Shown here piece by piece: positions 10,593 through 20,925 of a stretch of DNA of 30,838 bases. This stretch comes from JAZGGS01 sp963749485 (GTDB lineage: Bacteria; Bacteroidota; Ignavibacteria; Ignavibacteriales; Ignavibacteriaceae). Each line of letters begins with the position of its first letter. The first letter of the stretch is position 1. Below the pieces are notes generated by a model. The model saw only the letters and a list, made by a program, of their open reading frames with translations. It made no database searches and was not told where the DNA came from. The stretch covers positions 1 through 30,838 of the forward strand of contig CAVVMV010000010.1 of assembly GCA_963749485.1 (NCBI GenBank), given 5' to 3'. The position numbers and the translations under genes are program-made.

Positions 10593-11003
10593 ATGAAACT
10601 AATAATGATTTACATGATAAAGTTCTCATTCAATCCGACCATAAAAACTATTGAAACAATGCCTGATCATACTGGGAAAAAGGAATATGAAAATGTTCAG
10701 GCGGCATTTATCCAGGTTGAAAAAGAGGATGAGGAAAATGAAACTGTGATAAAGAGAAAATTATTAAAAAATCTTAAATGGATTGCCGGGAAAAATAATA
10801 CAAAACATATTATTTTGCACTCATTTGCACATTTATCGGAAAGTAAAGCAGAGCCTGATTTTACTAAATCTATTTTTGATGAAATTGATGAAAGATTAAC
10901 AAGTTCAGGTTTCCAGGTTGAGCAAACACCGTTTGGTTATTTTTTAGATTTGCAAATCGATGCCCCGGGATATTCACTTGCGAGGGTTTTTAAGGATTTA
11001 TAA
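10593..11003 (+). CDS. Free-standing threonyl-tRNA synthetase editing-domain (tRNA-Thr_ED-like) protein
   Basis: Intact, 136 residues, with no synthetase catalytic core attached. It matches the N-terminal editing domain of archaeal ThrRS, a D-aminoacyl-tRNA deacylase-like fold that removes serine mischarged on tRNA-Thr. Recognisable landmarks in order are a short N-terminal strand (MKLIMIYMIKF), AAFIQVEKEDEEN, the nucleotide-pocket segment ILHSFAHLSESKAEP containing the AHLS histidine, and PFGYFLDLQIDAPGYSLAR. In archaeal enzymes the last motif reads PFGYYKxFxIxxKGHPLAE; here the lysine position is Leu and the KGHP segment is changed. It follows the Asp-box gene by 36 bases and may be co-transcribed. 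It could be a trans-editing deacylase or a relative with altered chemistry. Confidence 0.7.
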   Translation: MKLIMIYMIKFSFNPTIKTIETMPDHTGKKEYENVQAAFIQVEKEDEENETVIKRKLLKNLKWIAGKNNTKHIILHSFAHLSESKAEPDFTKSIFDEIDERLTSSGFQVEQTPFGYFLDLQIDAPGYSLARVFKDL

Positions 11004-11195
11004 GTTGGAAAAAACGGGGGGAATAAAATTGTATTTACAAGCATTATATGTCACTTTTATCCTTCTGCCGTATTAATTTCAAATGCTAGTAAATATTTGG
11101 ATCCAATAACTCATATATATTTCTGTGATTGTTTTGTGATGAATATGAATTATATTTATCAGGAATTATAAACGACAAATGGAGAATCTTTAAAA

Positions 11196-11870
11196 ATGAA
11201 AGTAATTAGTTTAGCTATTTTAATTTTTGTTCTTTTAATTGGATGTTCTAAAGATAATAACACGATAACTCCACAAGAACCTGATGCGAACGCACGATAC
11301 AGGTTAACATTTAATGCAACCTGGAGTGCACAAACTCACCCAACTGAATTTCCTCCAAGCGCACATTTTTCAGGATTAATTGGAATGACTCATAACAGCA
11401 GTATAACGCTTTTTAGCCAAGGTGAACTTGCTTCAGATGGAATTAAAAATATGGCTGAAACGGGAGGTAAAAATCCTTTGGAAGCTGAAATCCAGGCATT
11501 CATTTCAAACGGAACAGGTAATAAATTAATCAGCGGGGCAGGCATAAATTCTTCTCCTGGAAATGTCAGCCTGGAATTTGATATTACGTCAACTCATTCA
11601 CTTGTAAGTATGGTTTCAATGCTGGCACCAAGCCCTGATTGGTTTATAGCAGTTAGTAATATTAATTTAATTGAAAATAATAATTGGGTTACAAGCAAAA
11701 TTATCACTGTGGATATTTATGATTCAGGAACTGATAGCGGGGTAACCTTTATATCGCCTGATGATCCTACTGTTCCAAGGATAGCTATTTTTAAAATCAC
11801 TACTCCTCCCCTTGCAGTAAATAATGTAGTTGCTCCATTGGGATCAATAACTTTTACTAAAATTGATTAA
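11196..11870 (+). CDS. Spondin-domain lipoprotein
   Basis: Intact, 224 residues. The signal peptide ends in the lipobox LLIGC (Cys17), so it should be lipid-anchored to a membrane. From about residue 33 the sequence follows the spondin_N domain: YRLTFNATWSAQTHPTEFPP, then HFSGLIGMTHN, the APSPDWFIAV signature, and DIYDSGTDSG near the end. In animals this domain occurs in secreted matrix proteins; in bacteria the function is generally unknown. A GGAG-like site lies about 12 bases before the ATG. A gap of 192 bases to the previous gene suggests its own promoter, although I could not identify one. An extracytoplasmic binding role is inferred from family and lipidation. Confidence 0.82.
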   Translation: MKVISLAILIFVLLIGCSKDNNTITPQEPDANARYRLTFNATWSAQTHPTEFPPSAHFSGLIGMTHNSSITLFSQGELASDGIKNMAETGGKNPLEAEIQAFISNGTGNKLISGAGINSSPGNVSLEFDITSTHSLVSMVSMLAPSPDWFIAVSNINLIENNNWVTSKIITVDIYDSGTDSGVTFISPDDPTVPRIAIFKITTPPLAVNNVVAPLGSITFTKID

Positions 11871-12032
11871 ATCATAATTTCACTAGTCATTGGATTTGGC
11901 TGATCATTATTATTTTAATCTATTATTACTCTACTCTTACTTTGCTGTTAACCAACTATTGGCTTTTTATTTAGTGTAAATTCGTGTTAATTAGTAGCTA
12001 AAGAAATTTTATTAATCTTCCGTAAACAATTT

Positions 12033-12605
12033 TTGAGAAATCCTTTTATACTTTTCAAAATTATTTTTTTCATCTTAGTTTTCTCTGCATTTCAGGGATC
12101 AACCGTTGCTCAATTTAGAGTTTCAGCCGGGGGTTCTGTTGGCGGTGGTTTTATAAAAGGTAATTCACCCTCTGTAAGTAGTTTTACGGCTTCATTTTTT
12201 GTTGAAACAAATACAGTCCTTTTTACAGAAGTTACTCCACGATTAAGCTTTGTTTATGCCAGGGATTTTAATTCAATCATTCCAAATCTTAGAAAACCGT
12301 ATTTCCCTTTCGTACAAGGTATATCATTTAAAGGAATAACAACACAATATTTTGAAGATCATATTTTTCTTGAAGAAGGATTTGGTTTGCTTGCTTTAAA
12401 TGATCGAACATTTAGTGATACAGATTCCTGGAGTTACGGAGTTGTGCTCTCAATAAACGGCGGATTCGATTTACGCGGTTTTGAGCTGAGCGGTTTTAAA
12501 ATAGGTGCAGGAATTGAATACGGTATTACATTTAACAATACACTTGCACAATATTCTTCGCTGCATTTTATTTTAATTATACATTATAGAGATCAATCCA
12601 TTTAA
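12033..12605 (+). CDS. Exported small protein, possible outer-membrane beta-barrel
   Basis: 190 residues reading from a TTG start. No in-frame ATG lies nearer the signal peptide, so TTG is the best start that keeps the whole signal sequence. The signal peptide runs FILFKIIFFILVFSAFQGS and is followed by TVAQ, a likely signal peptidase I site. The mature part is rich in glycine and alternating aromatic/hydrophobic residues (FRVSAGGSVGGGFIKG, YGVVLSINGGFDLRG, IGAGIEYGITF) and ends in hydrophobic strands. These are features of small outer-membrane barrels. No specific family was recognised. It converges with the S9 peptidase gene, whose stop is 13 bases away on the other strand. Confidence 0.55.
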   Translation: MRNPFILFKIIFFILVFSAFQGSTVAQFRVSAGGSVGGGFIKGNSPSVSSFTASFFVETNTVLFTEVTPRLSFVYARDFNSIIPNLRKPYFPFVQGISFKGITTQYFEDHIFLEEGFGLLALNDRTFSDTDSWSYGVVLSINGGFDLRGFELSGFKIGAGIEYGITFNNTLAQYSSLHFILIIHYRDQSI

Positions 12606-12618
12606 ATAGTGATGATTG

Positions 12619-14664
12619 TTATTTTTCCAAATCTAAATACTTCGAAGGCATTTCATTTTTAGGATTATCACCTTTAAGATAATATTCAAACCATCTCATT
12701 GTTCTTAAACTGTAATCAAGTCGTGAAGTATTTTTTCTATTGCCATGTCCTTCACCAGGATATCTTACAAATCTAACAGGAGCATTGCTGTGAAGTTTTA
12801 ATCCACTGTAAAGTTCTAAACTTTGCGAAGGATGAACACGAGCATCATTTTTTGCCGCCAAGAATTAAAGTTGGAGTTGTACTTCCCTTAACATATCGTA
12901 CAGGAGATCGTTCCCAAATAAGATCTTCATTTTCATGAATCCATGTTCCCCAGTGAACAAGGTAATCTTCGTAAGGAATATCTGTGGTTAACATTTTAGA
13001 AACCTGGTTACCGATTCCAACAAAAACAACTGCTGCAGCAAAACGATGAGAAAATTTTGTTGCTGCCCAGGCAGAAAAATATCCGCCATAAGAACCGCCA
13101 CCAATTCCAACCTTATCTTTATCAACTAATCCTTCAGCAATTAAATAATCAATTCCATCAATTACATCATTAAATTCTGCACCGGCAAGATCACCAAATC
13201 CTTCCATCGTAAAATCTATGCCGCGGCTGGAACTCGATCTGTAGTTTGGCATAAAAACAAAAAATCCTTTGGCTGCAGCAATTTGTCCCCAACGGTTGTA
13301 TGCAGTCTGCCAGCCGTTTGAAGTAGCATGTTCAGGTCCGCCATGAATATGAACAATGAGCGGATATTTATTTCCTTCCTCATAGTTTAGTGGATAAAAA
13401 AGTATCACCCTGAATTTCCAATCCATCTCTTGCATTGTAAGTTATTTTTTTCTGATCAGCTAGCTGTACATCTTTAAGCCATGGATTTACATCAGTTAAC
13501 TTTGAAAGTTTTTTATCATTCAGAGAAAATGTATAAAGTTCGGAAGGATGTTTTGAATTATTTCCCAGCGAATGAAATCAAATCATCTTCAACATTAAAG
13601 CTGCTGAAAACAATCACTCCCGGTTTTATAAAATTTTCCGTTCATGCATCATTAATTCCCTGTTCGCTTAAAGAAATATCAACTCCTTCTTCAGATTGAA
13701 AGAGAACAGTGTTTTCATCTTTCCATTTAACATTTCTAATGGAAAGTTCTTTACCGGCAGCATAATTTTTTAACTCAGCAAACTTTTTTGTATTGGGAAC
13801 TTTTGTTATGAATAAGCTTCCTGTAACAGCATCGTTTACACTTGATGAAGCTATAAATGCTATATGCTTTCCATCAGGGCTCCATTCCATTTGTGTAATC
13901 TTACCAGGATTATCTAAATGTAACGTTCTCTCACCCGTTGCCGGATCGATCAAATAAACTTTTTTAAACATATAAGAATAATCGATAAGGTTTTTATCAG
14001 CAATGAATGCAGCAATTTGTTTTCCATCAGGACTCCATTTAAAATCAAACACTGAAACACTCATGGTTAGCTGCCTTGGCAGCCATCATCTGGGATTTAA
14101 GATGTAACAAGTAAAGATTTCTATCGAGATATTCTTCTTCATAAATTTCAGCATCAAATCCTTTTTCAAGCAGTTCCTTCTTTTCTTGCTCTTTAATGAA
14201 GTTGCAACAAATGCAAGTTGGTTACCATCGCTGCTTATTTCGTATTGAAGTACTGAACTTAAAGAATTTGTTAATGCTAACGGTTTATCCGAATCGAGGG
14301 ATAACTGGTAAACTTGTGTAAATTTATCTTCATTTAATTTTGCACGAAAGGTTATACTTTTCGAATCAGGCATCCATCCAATTGATGAAATAAACACTTT
14401 TTCTCCCAGCAACTCTGTTGATTCGCCATTTACCAGGTTATACAAATATAGATAGCGGTAATGGTTACCCGGTTTATCTTCTAATTGCCTTGGAACATGA
14501 AGAGTGTAAGCTATGTAGTTGCCATCAGGTGAAATTGATGTTTCAACAACGTATTTCGTTCTTAGTAAATCGTAAGAGGTAAAAACATTTTCCTGGGCAG
14601 TAGAAACTGTTATAAATAGAAAAATGAAAAATCAGAAAGAGGTGATTTATGTAGATCTTAGCAT
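12619..14664 (-). CDS. Secreted S9 family serine peptidase (prolyl oligopeptidase type) with TolB-like propeller, several frameshifts
   Basis: About 680 residues, normal for the acylaminoacyl/dipeptidyl-peptidase branch of S9, reconstructed across indels near 14645, 14075, 13640, 13560, 13435 and 12850. The ATG at 14662-14664 is followed after a frameshift by a hydrophobic signal (FIFLFITVSTAQ). The N-terminal half has WD40/TolB-like repeats (WSPDGKQIAAFIADK, WSPDGKHIAFIASS). The C-terminal alpha/beta-hydrolase half has HIHGGPEHATS, the nucleophile Ser in GGGSYGGYFSAW, Asp in KNDARVHPSQS, and His in PGEGHGNRK. It should cleave short peptides outside the cytoplasm. Downstream on the same strand is only convergent DNA. 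An S46 peptidase gene lies upstream, separated by a terminator. Confidence 0.85.
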
Positions 14665-14776
14665 TTTGAGTTTCCTTATTTTAAATCAACTATACAAATT
14701 TGGGTAAAAATGATTAGTAAAAAAAATGAGGTGAGTTCAAAAGCAAGATCATTGATCTCTTTATTGCTGTGTAATA

Positions 14777-14801
14777 TAAAAGCCACCGTTAAGGTGGCTT
14801 A
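14777..14801 (-). terminator. Rho-independent terminator of the S46 peptidase gene
   Basis: AGCCACC at 14781-14787 pairs with GGTGGCT at 14793-14799 around the loop GTTAA. Read on the minus strand, the hairpin is followed by TTTATATT. It sits about 20 bases after the S46 peptidase stop, so it should end that transcript before the S9 gene. Confidence 0.7.
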
Positions 14802-14818
14802 TTAAATCTTGATTTGTT

Positions 14819-16977
14819 TTAGTTGCTTATCTTCCCATTTTTTAATTCATCTGCCAGCCGGTCAACTTTATAAATATGGCGAATAGCTTCCATCATTCCT
14901 GCTGAATGAACTGAAACCATCCTGTTCTCTTCGGTTCTGAAGATAAAGTTACCGGGTAATCCCTGGATGTTTCCATCAAACGCAAGACCCACAACTTCAG
15001 CATTTATATTGATTACCGGGCTGCCGGAGTTTCCACCAATTATATCATTTGTAGATACAAAATTAAAAGGAGTTGCCAGATCAAATTCTGCTGGTGGATT
15101 TAACCATCTTTCATGCAAATCCCACGGATATTCTTTAGCAAAGGAATTGTAACGATCGTACATACCATAAAAAGTAGTAATGGGAGGTGCAATGGTTCCG
15201 TTATAAGGAAAACCTTCAACTATACCATCCGAAATTCTTAATGTAAAAGTAGCATCAGGTGGAATGGATGTTCCATAAACTTCAAAAAGTGCCCTGCCTA
15301 ACAATTGGTTGTAAGTATCTTCACTTGCAACAAGTGCATCCATTTTAGCATCAAGTTCTTCTCCTTTAGGAACACCATTAAGTACAAAATAAATAAACGG
15401 ATCGTCTCCGCTTAAAATTGCATCAGATCCTTCTTCAACAGAGATCTTTATATCATCCAGGTTTGTTAAAGAAGAGTTTGAGAGGACATATTCAACTGCC
15501 TCATCACCTTTTTTTCCGCCGGTCATTTTTTTAACAATTTCGTTATCGCTGCCAAGGTATCTACCAAGAGTTTCTAATTTTTGCTTCAACATGTTGTTGT
15601 TCATTTCGTAATCAAAATCATCAGGCATAAGTGCACTAAGTGAATTTTCAAGCTCTTCGCCAATATATAATTCGCTTCTTTCATTTTCAGGAAGAGCGAG
15701 TTCCTGGGCTATAGCAACAAGCTCATCGGCAATAAAAAAGTAACGTGGTGTGGTAAACCTGTTCATACTATAAGCAAAACGTTTGTTGGAATATTTTTTC
15801 AATTCGCTGCGTGATTCTTCAATCTTTTCCCATAAATCGCCATACTTTTCATTAAGTTCATCATCTGATTGAACAGCATTTTTAAAATTTTGTTCAAAGT
15901 CTCTTTTTCTCTGCATCAAAACCGGGTCTCGCAATCCTTTCAGCATTCCGCTGTAAGCTTTATTAGAATTTTCAAAACTGAATAACCTATCCTGCAATTC
16001 AGGTTTTCTTTCAGGATTATTTTTAATTATTAAATTATAACTCTCTATCAACCCGTTAATCATCTCAAGTGTACGTGGATAACTAATATCCCTGTTATAT
16101 TCCAGTTGAGCCACAGTTTTTAACCTGTTGGTAGAACCAGGATTACCTACAACAAAAACAGCATCACCGGCTTTAATTCCTTTCTCGCTCCATTTAAGAA
16201 AGTTATCAGTTTGTAATGGATTACCTTCTTCATCATAAACCCTGTAGAAAGAACAATCTAAATTATATCGTGGGTAAGTAAAGTTATCAGGATCGCCGCC
16301 AAAAAAACCTGCTTGATTTTCGGGAGCAAAAACTAATCTAACATCAGTATATCTTTTGTAACCATAAAGAGAATATTTTCCGCCGTTGTACAATGGAGTA
16401 ATAGATATATCGAGTCTCTGTTTCTTCAGCATACCTTTCTTCAATTTCTGATAATTGTATTAAACTCAATCTCAAGTTTCTCTTCATCTGTTTTACCTTC
16501 ATCAATTGCATTTTGGATTTCATCAGTAACATCATCAATAAGTACAAGTTGATCAACATACAAACCGGGAATGGGTCTTTCATCTTCCAGTGTATTGGCA
16601 ATAAAACCATCTTTATGAAGATCTTCCCCTTCTCTTGTAACCTGTGTAATAGTTTGTCTCGCACAATGATGGTTTGTCATAACCAACCCATCCGCCGAAA
16701 CAAAAGAGGCAGAACAATAATTAGCAAACCTTAAAGCTGCCAATCTTACATTATCAAACCATTCATCGCCGGCGCTAAAATTATATTCATCTTCAAAATA
16801 ATCGGTTGGTGGAAAATCGAATGTCCACATTTTTCCATTGTCGAATTTGCCAGCTTTAACAGTGTCAAGATTCAGCCAGTTAGAAGGAGATTGTGCAATT
16901 AAAATTCCGTTTGAAAGAGTAAAGGTTAAGATAAGGGACAGAATTACGGTTTTAATCCTGAGTTTGAAAAATTCCAT
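14819..16977 (-). CDS. S46 family dipeptidyl-peptidase (DPP7/DPP11 type), frameshifted
   Basis: About 719 residues, the normal size for S46 periplasmic dipeptidyl-peptidases found mainly in Bacteroidota. They release dipeptides from imported oligopeptides. The start is ATG at 16977, and the signal peptide ends in SNGILIAQ. Chymotrypsin-like motifs are present: His in VMTNHHCARQ, Asp in YTDVRLVFAPE, and Ser in GGNSGSPVININ. FGGDPDNFTYPRYNLD is a further family signature. Between about 16405 and 16450 the reading passes briefly through the third frame (EIEERYAEETETR), indicating two close indels. A strong terminator follows. Whether it prefers hydrophobic (DPP7) or acidic (DPP11) P1 residues cannot be settled without an alignment to the S1 pocket residue. 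Confidence 0.9.
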
Positions 16978-17206
16978 TTTAACACTCCGCTTTTGAAATA
17001 ATTAAGTGATATTTGTTAATAGAACGAGCTAACATAAAGAATAATTACTTTTGAAAAAAAGAGAAACTATGAGTGCGGTGCTTATTATATATGAATGGGA
17101 AACGATGATCATAATCCTGGGTAATAATTTAAGGAAAGCAAGCAGACATATTTCACCTGCCGGTAAATAAACCGAAAATGCTTACTCATTGGTATGTTGT
17201 GCAACC

Positions 17207-17527
17207 TTAAATGTAAGAATCGGGTTGGTACAATGGTTCGATTTCCCATTCATCCTCAACCGTTCCAATACAATGCGAACATTTTGGAACGTTAAAAACC
17301 ACCTTCTCTTCGTTGGGGGCTGCTCGAACAAAATTAAGAATTGTTCTGCAACTCGAACATTGTACAACATGCGATGTTGTAGTTTTCGCACTGCAATCAG
17401 GACAAAGATAACCTAAATCCCCTGGACCCTCCTTCGGGTTAACCAGGAAAATAGAGTTACATTTAGAATTGTTGCATTTAGCGAAGTGCCATTTAATCGT
17501 ATCAGTAGTTTCGATATTGCTCTCCAC
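17207..17527 (-). CDS. Small zinc-ribbon protein with eight cysteines, unknown function
   Basis: 106 residues with a GTG start. Eight cysteines form four pairs: C18/C23, C42/C45 (LCPDC), C57/C60 (QCSSC) and C83/C86 (KCSHC). This spacing suggests two zinc ribbons, the kind used in nucleic-acid or protein binding. The C-terminal tail is acidic (EDEWEIEPLY). There is no signal peptide or membrane segment, so it is probably cytoplasmic. It is transcribed divergently from the phosphomannomutase gene about 200 bases away. I do not recognise a named family. The conserved cysteine pattern and length argue that it is a real gene. Confidence 0.6.
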   Translation of the reverse strand: MESNIETTDTIKWHFAKCNNSKCNSIFLVNPKEGPGDLGYLCPDCSAKTTTSHVVQCSSCRTILNFVRAAPNEEKVVFNVPKCSHCIGTVEDEWEIEPLYQPDSYI

Positions 17528-17669
17528 GTTTTTGATATACGTAATGTAAAAAGTAAATACATAAAAGTCTATTGAAAAAACAGTCTCTCTGTACTTTTTT
17601 GAGGAAGATTCCCTTCAACCACAAAAATAGCGTAGAAAGATGCAGTAATTATTCACAAAAAAAAATCCA

Positions 17670-17677
17670 TATCTTTG
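17670..17677 (+). promoter_or_regulatory. Candidate Bacteroidota -7 box (TATCTTTG) for the phosphomannomutase gene
   Basis: TATCTTTG matches the Bacteroidota consensus TAnnTTTG exactly and lies about 55 bases before the start codon. A TTTG -33 element at the right distance is not evident, so this remains a candidate. Confidence 0.4.
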
Positions 17678-17731
17678 TACTTCAAAAATTTTTGACCTAA
17701 ATATTACTCTTTAGAACTATGGAGACACTTA

Positions 17732-19079
17732 ATGAGAAAGATAATCGGCTTTAAAGCTTACGACTTCCGTGGTAAAGTGCCTGGTGAACTGAATACAGAA
17801 CTTGCTTACAAAATTGGACGAGCTTATTCAAAATATATTGATGCAAAACATATCGTGGTAGGATACGATATCAGGAAATCTTCGGTGGAAATTTCTGAGG
17901 CACTTATTAAAGGATTGAACGACAGCGGTGTTAATGTTACTAACATTGGGCTGTGCGGCACCGAGATGGTTTACTTTGCAACCCCTCATCTTAATGCCGA
18001 TGGAGGAATAATGATAACTGCAAGCCATAATCCGCCTGAGTATAACGGGATGAAGTTTGTAAGAAAGGATTCTGTTCCCGTAGGTTACAGTTCAGGTTTA
18101 AATGAAGTTGAACAGATGATACTTGAAAATAATTTTAGCGATGTTAAAGTTGAAAAAGGGACTGTTACTAATGTTAATGTGATGGATGACTTTATAAATA
18201 ACCTAAGCCAATTTTATGATGCGGAAAAAATAGACCCGCTTAAGGTTGTTGTGAATGGCGGAAACGGCTGTGTGGGGTTGGCACTAAATGCCATCGAATC
18301 AAAACTCCCCATTGAAATGATAAAAGTATTTAACGAACCAGATTCAGAGTTTCCTAACGGAGTTCCAAATCCTATGATTGAAGAAAACCGCAAACCAACC
18401 ATTGAAGCTATAAAAGAGCATAACGCTGATTTGGGAGTTGCCTGGGATGGCGATTATGACCGTTGTTTTTTCTTTGATGAAGAAGGAAATTTTATTGAAG
18501 GATATTACATCGTTGGATTATTGGCAAAATCAATTTTAAAAAACCATCCGGGCGAAAGCATAGTGCACGATCCACGGCTTATATGGAACACACTTGAAAT
18601 TGTTAACCAACACGGCGGCAAAGCTGTTGAATCTAAAAGCGGGCATGCATTTATAAAAGAAAAGATGCGCGAAGTAAATGCAATTTACGGCGGCGAAATG
18701 TCTGCTCATCATTACTTTAGGGATAATGCATATTCCGATAGCGGAATGATCCCATTTCTTTTAATTCTCCAGCTTATGTCTGAAGAGAAGAAATCTCTTT
18801 CATCATTAGTTAGCGAGATGATTGAAACCTATCCATGCTCAGGCGAAATAAACTCTACAATTGATGATGCTGCAGCAAAGATGAAAGAAGTGGAAGATGC
18901 ATTACAGCGATGGGAATATCGTTCGTGTTGATGGTTTATCTGTTGAATACCCCGACTGGAGATTTAACTTAAGAATGTCTAACACTGAACCGATTTTAAG
19001 ATTGAATGTTGAAAGCCGTGGTGATGAAAAATTAATGAAAAAGAAAACAAAAGAGATTTTGAAGTTGATAAAAAACTGA
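17732..19079 (+). CDS. manB: Phosphomannomutase/phosphoglucomutase, one frameshift near the C-terminus
   Basis: Alpha-D-phosphohexomutase of about 449 residues that interconverts the 6- and 1-phosphates of mannose or glucose to supply nucleotide sugars. Family motifs appear in order: the phosphoserine loop TASHNPPEYNGMK (Ser98), the metal loop DGDYDR (D239, D241, D243), the sugar-specificity loop GEMSAHHYF at 321-329, and the phosphate-binding RMSNTEPILRLNVE near the end. An indel near 18905 shifts the last 60 residues into the frame that ends at 19077-19079. The gene has its own candidate -7 box and is followed by a strong terminator, so it is probably monocistronic. The GEMS loop fits the bifunctional PMM/PGM group. 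manB is the nearest symbol; algC-type naming would also be acceptable. Confidence 0.9.
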
Positions 19080-19113
19080 GGGATATAAGTCAGACAATAG
19101 AATTTTAAATTTG

Positions 19114-19167
19114 GATTGCAGAAATAATTTTACCCGGAGGGGATGTTATTCTGCAATCTTGTTTTTT
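19114..19167 (+). terminator. Strong rho-independent terminator after the phosphomannomutase gene
   Basis: GATTGCAGAAATAA at 19114-19127 pairs with TTATTCTGCAATC at 19146-19158 with one bulged A. The loop is GC-rich (ACCCGGAGGGG), and TTGTTTTTT follows. It sits between convergent genes, 35 bases after the mutase stop. Confidence 0.8.
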
Positions 19168-19176
19168 CAAGCATTT

Positions 19177-19733
19177 TTAATTTTTTATTTCAACTTCAAC
19201 AATAAAAGGTATTTTTAGCTTTTCCCATTCCAACTTAATTGTTGCTGCGTTATCTAAAGTTTTTGTTATAGTATATGCCAGCCATTCCTGCCAACGTAAC
19301 CTTCTTCCGGTGTAACTTCAATTCTCAAGGCATCTTCTGCTTCATTATATTCAAAGGCGCCCCACTGGTCCGCAACTTTATTAAATATTAAAGTCCAGTT
19401 ATTTTTTGTTGGAATTGTAAAAAAACCGTAACTGCCTGCTTTCAATTTTTTACCGTTTATCTTTACATCCGTACTAAAAGTAATTTTTGTTGCTTCGTTT
19501 GCACCAGCCCGCCAAACAACGTGATAAGGAACCAATCCTCCCCATATTTCTCTTCCCTTTACGCCGGGTCTGCTATACTCTATAGAAACATCCGTAAATC
19601 CAACAGTTTGCTGTACCATTGCTTTAGGACTTATTCTTACTTTTTCCTCGTTTTGTGCAAACGTAATAAGAGGAACAAGCATAAAGATTATTAAAAACTG
19701 TGCACACCTAAATGAAAACAAAAATCTTCTCAT
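19177..19733 (-). CDS. Exported DUF2911 protein, one frameshift
   Basis: About 185 residues after correction. The signal peptide (FLIIFMLVPLITFAQ) ends in the common Bacteroidota A-Q site. The mature part matches DUF2911: VQQTVGFTDVSIEYSRPGVK, then GREIWGGLVPYHVVWRAGAN, then KLKAGSYGFFTIPTKNNWT and VADQWGAFEYNEAEDALRI. An indel near 19275 diverts the frame. The natural C-terminus continues as EWLAYTITKTLDNAATIKLE and ends KIPFIVEVEIKN with a TAA at 19177-19179. It lies 54 bases after the class V aminotransferase gene on the same strand and may be co-transcribed. The molecular role of DUF2911 is unknown; small beta-rich periplasmic proteins are typical of it. Confidence 0.8.
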
Positions 19734-19787
19734 AAATTTTCCTTTGATAAAATTACTTTCTTTTAATACGAATATAATATAAAGATT

Positions 19788-20925
19788 CTAAATTTTTCTG
19801 ATTTCATCAACTACTTTATTAATATCGCTTTTTGTATTGTAAAAATGCGGTGATAACCTAATATATCCCAACCTTTCGGAGCAGATAATATTTTTTTCGG
19901 AAAGATGATTAAAAATCTTTTCCGACTTATCACTTCTAAAACTTACAATTCCTGCAATATTTTCTTCAGGGTAATTTAAAAGCACCGGCTCAATTCCAAC
20001 ATCAGCAAGAAGTTTATTAAAATATAAAGTGTTACTTATTATCTGCTGTTCAATATTCTTAAAACCGAACTCTTTAAATAATTTTAAAGAAGTGTTAAAT
20101 GCATAAATACCCAAAGCGTTTAAAGTACCCGATTGATATCTGCTTGCTGAGGATCGAAGATCAATTTTATAATCCAGAAAATCCCATGCGTTATTAACAG
20201 AAAGCCATCCAAGCGGAACAGTTTTAATTTTATTTTGAAGATCCTCTTCGATATAAATAAAAGCAAGACCCTGCACACCAAGCATCCATTTTTGAGTTCC
20301 ACAGGAGAGAAAATTTACGTTGCATTCTTTTACATCAAGCGTAACTGCGCCAAGCCCCTGTATTGCATCAACAGAAAATATTATATCGTTTTCTTTACAA
20401 AACTTTCCAATCTTTTTAAGATCAACCCTGTAACCGCTAAGGAATTGAACATAGCTTATTGAGATCAATCTTGTCCCCGGTATTACCGCATCAATAACAT
20501 CTTCGGCTGTTACTAATCCATCTTTCGATTTTACAAAATCTATTTCAACTCCTTGCTCCTTCCAGGTTAAGAAAAGGATAAACGTTGGCAGGAAATTCTA
20601 CATCGTTAAGTAAAATTCTATCTCCTTTTTTCCATTTTACTCCCTGCGCCAAAATATTTAACCCGTTTGAAGTGTTATCTGTAAAAGCAATCCTATCGGC
20701 AGAGCAGTTTAACATCTCACCCAATAAATTTTTTGAGTCATCTACCTTTTCTTTAAATGAAGAATAATCATCAATATTACCTTCGCTGCTTTCTTTAAGA
20801 AGAGAATTGAGTTCATCTCTTAAATTTGTGTTAACCGGTCCGCTTGCGGCATGGTTAAAATAAATTATTCCTTTATTAAGATGAGGAAAATACTCCCTTG
20901 CTCTGCTCAAATCAGGTTCAATCAT
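19788..20925 (-). CDS. Class V aminotransferase (cysteine desulfurase/epimerase-like, PLP-dependent), one frameshift
   Basis: About 379 residues after correcting an indel near 20550. It is a fold-type I PLP enzyme. HLNKGIIYFNHAASGPVNT near the N-terminus, RIAFTDNTSNGLNILAQG, the SVDAIQGLGAV motif whose Asp contacts the pyridine nitrogen, and the Schiff-base lysine in SCGTQKWMLGVQG are all visible. The C-terminal domain is also present (VGIEPVLLNYPEENIAGIVS). Relatives include cysteine desulfurases and isopenicillin-N-epimerase-like proteins. There is no flexible loop with the catalytic cysteine of SufS/IscS that I can point to, so the substrate is left open. It is divergent from the Lon-like gene and upstream of the DUF2911 gene. 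The start is the ATG at 20925. Confidence 0.85.

Noticed and set aside
17230..17250. GGTTCGATTTCC resembling a tRNA T-loop
   Set aside because: No matching acceptor, D or anticodon arms surround it, and it lies within the zinc-ribbon gene on the other strand.
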